Positions 43,749 through 55,838 of a stretch of DNA of 64,000 nucleotides are shown piece by piece; the first letter of the stretch is position 1; each line of letters opens with the position of its first letter. The stretch comes from Chytriomyces cf. hyalinus JEL632 (lineage: Eukaryota; Chytridiomycota; Chytridiomycetes; Chytridiales; Chytriomycetaceae). Position numbers and translations under genes: made by a program. Where the stretch lies: the NCBI GenBank assembly GCA_025435555.1, contig JAIWWG010000074.1, forward strand, positions 62,001 through 126,000, read 5' to 3'. A model generated the notes under the pieces. That model was not told where the DNA came from and did not search any database. It worked only from the letters and a program-made list of their open reading frames with translations.

Positions 43749-46700
43749 TCACACCAGCGGCAATTCGTCAACGAGGCCGTTGTACAGCTTTTTAAACAAC
43801 CAAATGTTCCCCCGTATCCGCTTGAAATCGACAACGCACACTCCAGGAAGACTGGGCACTTTCTGAAGTTCCACATAAAACACTACTTCATCCACAAAGA
43901 AGAGAGATGGTTCCGCCGGAGAATCTGGCTTTGAAGTTGGAACTGCTCCAGACCTTGCTGCATATCCGGAGTTGTACCGAAGTCCGTAATCTTTGACGTA
44001 CTGCAATTTCTTTAGAATGGTGGATGGCATGCCAGAAAGCAGTTTTCCCACTCCGGAAGACTGCTTTGATTTAACATTCCTGCTAATGTTGCGAGACGCG
44101 TCTGGAGACAATAGCATAACCTTCTGTTCGCGCGAATTTGCAAAGTCTTCCAAAATCCTCACATGCTTCGCCACGTCTTCAAATGGCACAGGAACACCCG
44201 GTGGGTGCTCGCTCTGAGAAATCCCTGCCACCAGGTATCCTGGTTTCACAATCTTCAACCGGAATTCGCCAAGTTCTTCTCCCGTGGATGCAACAGTGAA
44301 ACCTCGCTCTTCAAACAATAGTTCCAAGTCTGCAAGCAGCGATTCTGGATCGCGACGGCTAATTGCACGGTGATCTGCTGTCCCTGAATGCGAGCGCATT
44401 TTGCGGGCAGGCCTTGAATTCGCTGAAGCGCTGCGGGGAGAGCTGGCAAACTGGACATGGTAATCGGACGCGCTTAAAGACATTACTGTGGTGGATCTGG
44501 CCATCTCAATTGCCAAAGGAGAAGGAGTTCCTGGTCGCATGTCATGGTACGATGAGGTGTGTAGCTGAAGTTGTGGGGCGGAAGTTTCTTGGCGGAGAGA
44601 GTAGTCTCGTTTCATTTTTGGAGTTTCAGATCGATTGGGTGGTTGTGGAGTCGAAGACATTGCTCTCGTTCGAAGGTAATCCATTTGAGTGTCGCCAGAA
44701 ATGTTGAGCGAGGAGCTTGGTCGTGTCACTCCAAGAACTGAAATTGATCGCTGATCGTTCAAGAATTGGGAGCTTGGAGTTTGGCTGTTGGCCCGTTCGT
44801 GATATTGCTGATAATATCCGTTTAGTGGTGCTTGAATGTTTTGAGGCTGTTGGGATTCTTTTGCTCTAAACATCTTCATGATACTCTCGGAGCGACTCCT
44901 GGAGAAAGAAGGTAGAATTTTCTGAGCGAAATGATTCCCAAAAAAGACAAACGAATCTGACTTACGGCTGAACACCAGCGCCTTCTCTGGATACACTTCT
45001 TTCGAGACTCCGCACGTTGGACCCCTCATTCTTGAACCAACTAGGGAGCTTCCATCCAGACGTATTCGAGCGCTCTGCCATTACGGGAGCTTGTGGAGGC
45101 GGAAAGTCAAACGACGCTTGACTCGGCACGGGTTCACGAATCTTGACATGCTTCTTCGGCTTAAAAATACCATCGACAGATGCTGGCGGCTGCTGTTTTG
45201 GGGGATATCTGTCCAACGATGCTGTTCCAAATTTGGCGGTTTGCATATAGTTTGCAAGACTTGATAGGGCACCCGTGCGTGACCCGGGCTTTTCTCCTGC
45301 GCCCATAAATATGGAAGACGCGGCAGGCGTGGTTGGGAGGGCTTTATCCAGAATTTCGACAACGCCGTTGTTGGTGACGTGAAGAAATTTCCCATCCATG
45401 TATAAAAACCCTTCTTCAACGGGTTGCCCGTGTTGAGTAGGTATTTCGATGGAATCCAGACGCTCTGGTATTTGTACTGTCGATGATGATGATGATGATG
45501 CGCTTGATGAATTGTTTGAGGCTTGGTCTAAGGCTGGAACGTTTGGCGGGCTGGTGAAGGTTGCCACGAAATTTGAAGGTGTGACAGGCACTGCGACTCT
45601 TGCTAATGGTGTGTCATCATCGACGTCCATTGCGCTTGTCGGTGAATAAGTAATTTGTTTCGATTCAATGAGGGGAGAAGTCTTTTGAGGTACGACGGGT
45701 GATGGCTGGGATTTTAAAGGCACAGCTGGGGCAACAGGTTCGTTTTCGACGACTGGAGACGGCATGTACGCTTCAGGAAGAAAGCGAGACATGAACGCTG
45801 CGGTAGGGCCAGGAGAAACGGGAGGAAGTGGTTTGTCTTCCAAAGCCGAAGATTTCGCGGCATGATTCTTTGGAAGCGCCGCCGCAGCGGAAGCGGCAAT
45901 CGTAGCAGCTGCAGCTGTCAATGCAGCGGCAGTTCCAGCCACATGCGAAGAAGGAGCGCCAGTCACAAATTTCTTTTGACAACTGTTTGAAGTAGATGCT
46001 TGACTGGCCACCTTCTCAAAACTCAATACTGTTTCAGCAACTGACATTCGCTTCGGGTTGGTGGCTGAGTGTTTTGCAGGGCTTGATGACGGTGCTGAAG
46101 GGCTTTCCACTGTAGCCGATACAGGAGTTACGATTTTCAGTTCCGAAGTCCTTTTGTGCGAAGTGTGGTCATGTGAAATGGGTGACAGAGAGTTCACTTT
46201 CAACCGATCTTCCACAGCAGCAATTTCTACTTTTAAAGTATCCGGCTCTACTATGGCGGGCCCTTCTTTGGTCGTGGTTTGAACGCGGTCATCCACCTCC
46301 ATAGGCACTTCTGAGACAACAATCTCTCGATTCCTCAATGCCGAGTCGGCAATAGTTTGAGGCTCCAAGAATTCCGACTGAAGTCCTGCGAGCGGAACGG
46401 AAATAAAGGGCACATCTTCAATCACATGCATGGGTTCAGGCACATATTCTGCAATTTCGTCCAGCTCCATATCTGCTTCGTAAACAGGCATCGATTTCAC
46501 AGGCGATAAAACAAGTGGTTCCGCTGGAACGATTCGCTTGCTGCTGTCAGGTTTCGTCGACATGGAGGGAGTGGGTGGTGGTGGGCCCACTGGAGCAACT
46601 TCTATCATTTCTTGATCCTTTTGCTGCAGTTCGTAATTCGAAATTTCTTCCATCGCATCAGTGACTTTTGGTGGAGAAAAGATTGGTTGTGGTGTGGATG

Positions 46701-48282
46701 GTGGTGGAAGTTGCTGAGACAGAGTGGAGCCAGTTTCGGATGCTGTGTTTGGCGATGGCGATAGGTATCCTTTTTGCTGAGCTGGTGATGAGAACCCGGG
46801 ACCAGTGGGTTTCATGGTGCCGGTTATCTGTGCACATTGGATTTAAAAAACACGAACCATTCACTTTACACATTTTTTGGTACCTTGCGCTGCTCCATTT
46901 CGCTCTCGAAAACGAATCTCACAGGTTCCAGCCAAACGTGGTTCATGATTTCATTGATATCTGCGCGGTGCTGTGGGTTCGGAACAAGGATGCGACTGAT
47001 CAGATCCTGGCAATCGGTGGGCACGTATTCTGGGAATTCGAGTTTCGTTTCCATGATGTAGTTGTAGAGAAGGTTGATGTTGTCTCCGTCCGGGTTGTCT
47101 GGATCGTCATCGTACGGCAAATAACCGGCGATCATCGAGAACTAATCGAAATGTTCCGCATGTCAACTTTTTACCAAAAATTCAGTTTCAAAGGAAAAAT
47201 GGGAGTTACCAGAATCACACCGCAACTCCAAATGTCAGCCGCTTCTCCTACATACCCCAACTGAGGAATGATAGGTAGTTTAGATGGTTTCAAAGAGTGG
47301 CCCTAATAAAGAGCATGAGCTTTCTCACATCGCTGGTGACAAGCTCGGGCGCAGCATAGCAGGGGGACCCGCATGATGTCCTCAAGAGTCCTTCCGCACC
47401 AAGAGACTTGTTTGCGAATCCAAAATCAGTGACTAGCACGTTCCGTTCTTCATCCAGCAGAATATTTTCCTGTGGAGTTGCCATTTGCGATCAGTCACGG
47501 GCGCAGCAATGCTACCCAGGCAGGCAATACAAGCGACGAACCAGCTTCAAATCCCGATGCACAATGCCGATGCTGTGAATGAATCCGACGGCTGTCAACG
47601 AAAATAAGGGGGTTCGAAAATTTTAATATCGTTGATCACTGCAGTAGGTTGGAGTGAAAACGTACCACAGATGACTTGCGCAAACATCTTTCGAGATTCT
47701 TCTTCGGTCAGGCATCTACTCGTGAGAATGTGTTCGAAGAGCTCTCCTCCTGTTGAGAAGAAATGTGTCAGTGTGGGGGGTCGCAGTTGGAGAGAGTCCC
47801 TCGCTGACGCATTGGGATTGACGCCCGATCGCACAATAAACAATGCTGGCTGAAGTAGTTTCACATATTGCTGATCGGCTGCGCATCTCACATCACTGAA
47901 GCACCAGTTCGAGGAAATGGATAATTCACCTTTCGCTAGTTCCATTACAATTGCAATGTACGTGTCCGTTTCGATAACTTCGATCATTGTGATAATGTAC
48001 GGATGGTTCTTGACCATCTTGAGGGTTGAAATCTCTCGCATGAGCTTCGTGTATCCGTTGGGAGTGGCCACGACCTGGCTCTTCTTGCACAGTTTAATAG
48101 CCACCTGCATACAGCGTTGACTGGTGTTAACACGCACTGTAGATCCCGGCAAGTGACAACGCAGTTCGAACCTCCTTCCCAGCCGCGGACACGGCCAGTT
48201 TCACTTTGCCGAATTCTCCTTCGCCGATGGTCCGAATAAGCTGGTACTGCCCCAGCATGGCATGGTGGGGCTGTGGCGGCAT
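43749..48282 (-). CDS. Kin4-like CAMKL protein kinase with KA1-type tail, paralog B
   Basis: Tandem paralog of the preceding kinase, same strand; its stop lies about 220 bp from paralog A's start. ATG 48282 ([20 protein letters not shown]), [17 protein letters not shown] (Gly loop), [12 protein letters not shown] (ATP lysine), [19 protein letters not shown], then [29 protein letters not shown] (DFG), [16 protein letters not shown] (activation Thr), and [20 protein letters not shown] with [18 protein letters not shown]. The linker is much longer than in A (over 700 residues, Pro/Ser/Ala-rich). The KA1-like end reads [40 protein letters not shown]. About seven introns. Confidence 0.87.
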
Positions 48283-48392
48283 ATCTGGTGTTTCGCAAGG
48301 TCGGGTTTACAGTTGGAACGGATGTGAAACGGATTTGGAGACACAAAAAATTGAAGCTGAACGACCAAAAAGTTGCTTGAACTCAAGCACCC

Positions 48393-49228
48393 ATGGCCGA
48401 CAGCTTCTGGGACATTGACCACGTTCTCGCGGAGCAGCAGGTGCGTGTGCCGACTTCGAAACTGCCTAGATGCTCTCTGACGACGCGATGAGAAGAAGAT
48501 ACCCTGCTTCGTGGCCCTCGATGTGCCTGGATACGGATTCCTGGACGGGAACAGCAGCGAGAATGTGGGTATCCTGCTGGCTGGATAGTCTCAATCAACA
48601 GTACGGATTGACTCTCTCGAAATGACAGCTGTGCAAGAACACGCGCATCGAGCTGCCCTTCTGGATGGTGACACCGCTGATTGCGTGAGTTCTTCATGCA
48701 AGAGATGCATGCTGGAGTAACAACCTTCGACAACAGTGCCGAGCAAGTCGAGCTCGAATATCCGCACTGTTTCGCCCGACGCGCACTCGACGACGTTGCG
48801 ACCTCGGCTGTGTCCGTGAATCTGAACGGGCTGTGTCCCTTCTTCTTTCTCTTTGGCGTCAAGTTTGTGAATCTGATCGAAGACGCAAATCTTGGCAATG
48901 TTCTGGCTGATGTAAGACTTGCCTCTTGCTTTCTTTCTCTATCATTCTAACATTGGTGCGCTCAGGCGTTTTCGCAAAGAATCGCCGAAATCATGCAGTA
49001 CAGCCAGTCCGGCAGGTCATACAGCAAGTTCATTTTGACCCTCGACGACACTGAGAAACAGAGTATGGTCTTGCGCCTTTCTTATTTTTGCATCGCTAAC
49101 GCACAAATGCAGTTTTCAAAACCGGACAGGAATCATTCAGCAAGATTCAGAGGTGGGCCAACGGATACTGCTCTGGAGACAAGATCCAAACAGCGCAAGT
49201 ACTTCAACGAGCGCACATAAAAAAATGA
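48393..49228 (+). CDS. PSF3: GINS complex subunit PSF3
   Basis: Part of the CMG replicative helicase (Cdc45-MCM-GINS). Four introns. MADSFWDIDHVLAEQQ, then KIPCFVALDVPGYGFLDGN, LCKNTRIELPFWMVTPLI, and a middle part with VELEYPHCFARRALDDVATS, VNLNGLCPFFFLFGVKFVNL and ANLGNVLADAFSQRIAEIM. The C-terminus is SGRSYSKFILTLDDTEKQIF, KTGQESFSKIQRWANGYCSG. The start (FDIDDIL-like motif right after Met), IELPFW and the final TGQESF helix match PSF3 closely. Divergent from kinase B, with about 110 bp between starts. The stop at 49226-49228 follows from the frame of the last exon. Confidence 0.9.
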
Positions 49229-49292
49229 AAGTATCGAAATAGACGCAGTTGTTCTTAAAAATTTGGCGTTGTCCTTGACAAAAGAAAAAGCA

Positions 49293-52200
49293 TCAGTCCA
49301 AACTGTGCATGAACCGCTTTTCAATGCTTTGGATTTCGCGGCGATCGTTGAGCCAGTTGCTGAATGTCTGCTTGGGCTTCGCGGGCCATTCGGACACTTC
49401 GCACATTTCTTCGATCAAGTATTCCGAAAACACGATCAGATAAAAGTACCGCATCAGGTAATTGAGGGCCACGCTCCGCATTGCTGTCCACTGTTTTTTG
49501 GATTTTAATTGGGCATTTCAAGTTTTTTTTGAATGTCCGAAAAATTGTCAAACCTTGGCGCTCCCATTCTCCAAAGCTTCAACGCGCATCTTGTAATCGT
49601 TGACAGCAATTCTCAGATTCTGCAGCTGTTCGCACTTGTCGATGGCCCTGTCCGTCATTTTCTTTGCAATCCGGCCATGCTCCAGAGCTCCCATCACATG
49701 CAAGATGAGTTTAAACTCTCCATTGTTGTACCGCTCCTCGTTACTCTCCTTCTCCTTGATTCCGCCGTCAGGTCCAAAGGGAGTGGGTGAGGCTGGAACC
49801 TCTTCAAACATTGGCGGGTCTTTCAGGAGCGTCTTGTTTCCGACAATCATTTCGAGCAGACATGCGATGACGGTGCCTGTGGTTGTGCGTCCGCGCCTGC
49901 AGTGAAAGAGAGAATTTAAAGAAGTCAGCTTAATCCTTGCGAAGCACACGCGCAACGAAATAAATGTAAACACAGCACCCCATCTGGCAGTTGAAGACAG
50001 CCTCCGTGTCTGGCTCCAAGACCGTCAGTCGCTCAACGAGTTGGTCAAACACGTCGGGAATCGGCGCTTGCTCGTCAGTGATTGGCACACGCTTGTAATC
50101 AACTTGGTACTTTTGCTCAACAATCGACTCGTAAATTTCCAGCGGAGTTTCAATTTCATCGATCGAAACCGATTCCCAAACGGGCTGTTTTTTCACATTC
50201 AGTTGCGCATCAGCGGCAGCGTCAACACGGGAATAAAATAAAATAAACAAACCAAGATCTGGAATCCAGTGCTCGTCAACTCCTCAGAATGAAGCAACAG
50301 CCGCCCACCATACTGATTCAACTCCGCGATACAATCCGCCTTCATTTGCTGCTCCATCTGCTCCACACGCTCACGCACGATTCCGGTCGTTTCCAAGTTT
50401 TTCAACGGGTCCTGAAACAAACGCAACACAAACGGCCGTCCCTTGACGTAAATCACTGGCTCCTCTCGCAGAGAAGTCCATAGAATCTTTTTGGATCCGC
50501 CGGGACCTGCGCTGCACCGGTCCAGCGTATTTTTAATGGCGTCTTTTGTAGGCATGCCGATTCCGTACACGGCCCTGTCTTCGATTCGGTGATTCGACGG
50601 TGCATAAGAGATGGATTGAAGGACATCCAAGACTGGGATTCGTCGATAATTTGGCGCGCCTGTTTTTTGACGACTTTTTGAGAAAATTATGTGACATGTG
50701 CGCTTTCGAAAACTCCTCACTCACCATCCACACGTTCAATGAGAGACAACTTTTGGGCTCCCGGAAAAACATCCACTTTCAAAATGGTATGTTTTGCCAA
50801 CACTGCACCCTGCCTTGCGTCCACCACGCTCAAAACTTCGTTGGTCAATGCAATACCATCACCGGGTGACAAATGCTCGACAGGAACCAAACTCTTGAAG
50901 CCGCAGTGCTCCATCTCTTCAAGCATGGTATCAAACTCCTTGTGCTGGTTCATCCAAGACTTGAAGCTGGTGAGTTCATGGCCGGCAGAGTTGTTTGGCT
51001 GACTGTCCAGATACGCGGCAAACGCCAACAGCGCAAAATAGCGCCGCAGACAGGCAAGCCCTTTGCGGACTGCACGGCGGCGACGGGCTTCGTCCATTTC
51101 GGATTCAGCAGTGAGACGCCAGACTTCAATTGCATCGCGAATGTGCGAGTATGTGCTGCATGCGTCGATTGTCGCGTCAACCCATTTGCGGCATGATGCA
51201 CCGTTGCGAATTACGCGGATGAGAGAGTGGATCACTTGGTAATTAAGAGGCTTTTGGTTTGAAGCTGGGATCTGGATTGGCGAAAGGCGCGGGGAGGACA
51301 AGTCTTCGCAAGACAGTTTGAATCCTTTGAGCCAGTCCAGAATGAGAGATGTAACAATGGTTCCAACTGTCGATCGACCCAAACCCATTTGGCAATTCCT
51401 GATTTTGCCATCAGAATGAAAGAATCAACAAACAAGGTCACTCACACAACGATAGCCGTATTTTTCAAATCAATGGTCGAAAGAATTTTAACCATGTAAT
51501 CCAGATCGCCTGGGTCCGGCGCTCTCTCCGCAGTCAAAGGAACTCTGTAGTATTCCAATGGATAACCTTCATGCTTCAGCAAATCCACCACTTCTCTGAC
51601 AGTCAAAACATGTTCTGCGCTACATTCTTCCCACACTGGATGAATCGCGTGGTTTCTTTCAATGTGAACAAGAATCTTTTCGTCAAAGTTTTTCAGTTCC
51701 GATACAACGTCCTCCTTCAGCTGCGTTTCGATGAATTCGAGGCGCGCGGGGGTAATTCCAGCATACGCTTTCGTGTTTCGGAGCGTTAAACTCTTGTCTC
51801 GAAGGACGTATGGCTGACCTGATTTTCGAATATTTTTCCAAGTCAGTGCCCATTTTTTCATTAAAATCAAGGTTGGGACTGACCGTTAACGTAGCAAATG
51901 GGTTCTTCGCGCAAGTTGATCCAGCACACGTGCTTCATGTTGCCCATGTTTGGCAGCGTCTCCGAGTATGGTGAAGTCAACGCCTTCAAAAGGTTGACAA
52001 CGCCGTGAATTGACGGTTGAGCGGATCCTATCAAATATACGCGCATGCCTCAGTATAGCGGAGTGTGCGAAATAATAAAGGCAAATTTAAAAAAGAAACA
52101 AACCATACACCGGCCAGTTTGGAATCTTCCTGATGTTCAAGATACCATCGATTGGGATTTGACTGCGCGTTTCAGCAACCCACTGGTCCACTTTTAGAAT

Positions 52201-54126
52201 CATGTGCTGCACAAGCACAGATCCATGTCTCCACTGTGTTCGACAAAATAATCAGCATTTTTGAAAAAATAATGACAAAAACTGCGGGGGTTAAACTGCG
52301 GGGGTTAACCTTCATCACAAACGACTCCAACTCATTTGCAATCAATTTCTGTTGGTGTACCCAGCCCGTGTGCATCCGGTTTTCTTCTGCAAATACTGCC
52401 AGATCTTCGACTGGTTTAAACACGTTCAATCGCAGGCCTCTTCGGCGGATACTGTCGAGCATTCGCTGGATTTCTTCGCGACCTTGCATCCATTCGCTGA
52501 CGGAAGGCCCATGAGAGGCCATGTTTCGAGAGATGTGCGAAAAATTACAAGCTGCAATACCTGAAAGTCAGGCCCGTCCCCAAATCGTTCGACTCAACCA
52601 CGTAAGAACAGAACGCAAGCATAAAAAAGTAGCGCTCGAGGCAACCCAACGCCTTTTCCAAAACACTGTTATCTCCCGTATTTGAGTACTGAACACGATG
52701 CAAAAGAATGACTTCTCTCAAGTTTATCATCACATCACACTTGTCAATTGCCAAATCAAGAATTCGTTTGCATTCGGAACCTCGGTGCAACAAGCTCGTT
52801 AACTGCACAATATACTGATAGTTTCCGAGAACAGCGCTCTTGAGGTCTTCAATAAGCGGGCCACGGGCCATTGCCCAATCAATCGCACTTCGTGGGCTCA
52901 CTTTGTTGGATAATCCTTTTTCGAGGATATAAACAAGACGCAGCATGGCGCGATTTTGGCTTTCCATTTCGTCAAACAGAAAGGCTTCGTTTGAGCCGAA
53001 CCAAGTTTGGCTGGCAGATGTGGCGGAAGGCCTGGGACCCAATGGAGACATATCAAATGCGCCGGATTCGCCGCCTAGCGCAGCTGTAGTTGCAGCCTCT
53101 TGCTGCTTTTTCGATGATAGCAATTTTTGCGATTGCCGGATGACCAAAGCAACTGCCATAGCAAACGTAGCTGAATTTTTGTGATGCGCAACCAGATGAG
53201 CAAGGAGCATTATTTTCGAAACAAGACAAGGCACTCAACTCCTTCCAACTCCCATGCCGCAGTTAAAGACAACGTGATCCTCGGGCCCACAGGCTTTTAT
53301 GGCAGCAACATATTCGTCCATGTATCGATCATCGGGACTTTGCTCCGGTGAAATAGGAATTCTTTGATAAACGACACGAAACCGTTTGTCCACAAGCGAT
53401 TGGAACACTTCTTTGGGAGTCATAAGATCGTCAATGCCAATCCAGCTGGGAACAATGCGGCCCTCTTCAATTTCGTCATGAACCAAAAACATGTTTCCAT
53501 GTCTTGCAGACTCTTTCAAAATGTCCTCCTTCAAACGCGCCTCCATTTGTTCCAAACGCGTACCATTGATTCCTTGGAATGTCTTAATGTTCTGGAATGG
53601 GTGTTCGTTTTCGCGCAGGACGAACGGGCGCCAGTTGATGTAAATCACAGGCTCCTCCCTTGCGCTGATAAAGACACATTTATTTGTGCCGAGAGATTGC
53701 GGATGCGATTTCAAAAGAGTCAATATAGATGCGATTCCAGATACAGTAGGCTGGGCTGTGCCACATATATTGAGATCCGTCATTCGAAAGTTGGGTGCGC
53801 CCTGTAGATGAAAGTCCAGATTGATGTTGATTCCTTGCTGGAAAAAGTCACTTTTGATGATTGTGAATCGAGCCAAAACGGAACCAGTTCTGTTTCTGAC
53901 GATGGAAGCTGCTTTGCTGGCGAGGTCCTGAATGGCGTTTCGCGGAGGCATAGGCACACGTTCTCTGCGAGTGTATCATGGAATAAGACACATGATTCGG
54001 TATTCGTGTGGGACCTTACCTCTGCGAATCTGGGCCGACAACTGAGTCCAGCGCAAAGTCAGCCGGGTATCCGTATTTGAGATCATTTACTTCAGGGGAT
54101 GATGAGAACACAGATTGAGTGGACAT
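49293..54126 (-). CDS. PALD1: Paladin-like protein with three phytase-type phosphatase repeats
   Basis: A large multi-exon gene (ATG 54126, MSTQSVFSSSPEVNDLKYGY) with three PTP-like phytase units. Each has a REEPVIY(I/V)..RP(F/Y)VLR entry motif and a CX5R loop formed or completed by splicing. Unit 1: SAREEPVIYINWRPFVLREN, NCGMGVGR then TTFAMAVALVIRQSQ. Unit 2: NGQPYVLRDKS, ending NCQMGLGRSTVGTIVTSLIL. Unit 3: SLREEPVIYVKGRPFVLRLF, ending NCQMG joined across an intron to RGRTTTGTVIACLLEM. The C-terminus (LNYLMRYFYLIVFSEYLIEE) is the conserved end of the family. Paladin acts on phosphoinositides in animals; the bacterial relatives cleave phytate. All three CX5R motifs keep Cys and Arg, so activity is possible. 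Confidence 0.85.
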
Positions 54127-54622
54127 GGCCAGTACATCTCCTTTTGCGTGCTTAACGAAGGAAACAAAGATATTAGCAGAAATTCATATCGATGCATGCG
54201 GTATTTAGTTGGAGTACCATCACATGAGCGAGTGCGTGCGGGTGAGAGGGAACGGGGATAGCGAGCGGGGTCGAAGAAAGCCCGGCGATGGACATTTTCT
54301 TTCCAAGAAGCATGGAAAGATCGTTTTTGGATCCGAACGATCGTCGACGCGGGACCGAGTCCAGTGGCGAGTTGCTGTTTTTGATTGGTTGCTTGGTCAT
54401 TCAGAGCAAGAAAGGAAGTGAAACCTGTTGTGTGGGGGAGGTCGCTCGAACATGCGCGCGGGAGTGGCGGTGTCGGTGTCGGCCGTGTCTGTTGTTGGTT
54501 GAATTGGCATCGGTTTTTGTGTGAAGCAAAATGACCAAGCGAGCGAGTCCAGCTGTCTGCAATGGTCTTGCTGTTTACCCCACCTTTGCGTGAAATATTG
54601 CCCGTTGATCCTGAGGCTGAGT

Positions 54623-54795
54623 CATTTTAAAATCAGGTTTCTGGTGTTATCCGGCGCTGCAGAATGTTTGCCTAACAAATCAACTTCACTGTTTTTGTGC
54701 GCACAGGCAGCGACTCAGTGTCCGGAAAAAATATCGCATTCACTTGAATAACTCTCTTTTATTCGAGCACTGCCTCGTTCGGACAAGCCTCCTTG
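54623..54795. repeat. Direct repeat copy 1 (partner 55604-55758)
   Basis: Roughly 80-85 percent identical to 55604-55758, about 980 bp apart. No coding potential seen. Confidence 0.8.
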
Positions 54796-55603
54796 TTGAG
54801 AAGATGGTTTGGCCGGTCAATCGGATTCCTCTTCTTGCTTGGTTGATGCACTGGATTTCATTCTTTCCTGTCATCCTTCATCTCCTCCACCGTGCTTGCC
54901 ATAGCGCTTCTCGACTTTATTTTCCGTTTTTCGAACGAAAGGTCACCTTCCACGTTGACTGATGCAACGGTACCCTTGCAGCACGCGTCCCTTACTTTGT
55001 CTGGATGCGGACTGCCTTTTGGCCTTACCCAAAACGGCCCCTATTCATACTGGGAAGAAATATCTCAATGCTGCCGCCCTTGCCCTGCTACTCGCAGGGC
55101 CCCGGTCAAGTTCGGTGCCTTTGTCCTTTTCAATGAAAAGTTCCCCACTGAATCAGTATTTAGACATTCTCATGCACTCCCACTCTTCTCTACCATGTGT
55201 TGTACGTTTCTTCCAGTTACTGAACTCTTTATTTTCCAAAAATACCGTCATCACTCAACAGCGGTTCGAGCATCACCACAATTGGTTACCGGACACTTCA
55301 GAACTTGAATGTGCAACTGCGTCGTTCAATGTCGACGGCATGTGTCACGCTTTCGAGCCATACAGTTTTTAATAAATTTATATCACTGATCTGCCCTTCT
55401 TGGCCACTGAATCTTGATCAGTTTGACTCCAGAGTCAGTTTCCTCACCATCAACTTGCCCTTGCATCAGAATCGGCATGCTCAGCCAGGCTGGGCTTGGA
55501 GACATTACAGGCCGCGTGTGTGTATCAATAAAGGCTTGCACCCAGCTTGCCATAGAGAGCCATCAGTTGAACAGTAACCCATCGAATGTTCACCCATGCC
55601 ACC

Positions 55604-55758
55604 CATTTTAATATCAGGTTTCTGAGCGCGTGTTTCTTACGTTATCCAGCGCTGCAGAATGTTTGCCTAACAAATCAACTTCACAGAAAAGACATTCACA
55701 TCCACCCGAATCAGACTCGTATATTCGAGTACTGCCTTATTCGAACAAGCCTCCCTGA
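55604..55758. repeat. Direct repeat copy 2 (partner 54623-54795)
   Basis: Second copy of the repeat, ending about 80 bp before the CUL4 start region. The middle carries an insertion (GAGCGCGTGTTTCTTAC) relative to copy 1. Confidence 0.8.
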
Positions 55759-55838
55759 TTGGCCTTTTCGTGCAGAATCGAAGCGCCGCTTGTCCGAGAA
55801 TCGCTGGCCATCCTGTGGGTTCGGCATTTCATAAACAT

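Larger units (their letters stand above)
54127..55838. other. Gene-poor region with a direct repeat
   Basis: Several plus-strand ORFs of 60-138 codons overlap in all frames without family resemblance; I call none. About 54623-54795 recurs at 55604-55758, in the same orientation: CATTTTAAAATCAGGTTTCTG, then GCGCTGCAGAATGTTTGCC, AACAAATCAACTTCAC, and a region with TATTCGAG(C/T)ACTGCCT. The copies differ by short indels. The paladin promoter lies at the left end, the CUL4 promoter at the right. Confidence 0.6.

Noticed and set aside
54892-55372. Two overlapping plus-strand ORFs of about 137 codons
   Set aside because: They occupy the same DNA in different frames, lack motifs and have Cys/Ser/Leu-rich composition typical of random translation.
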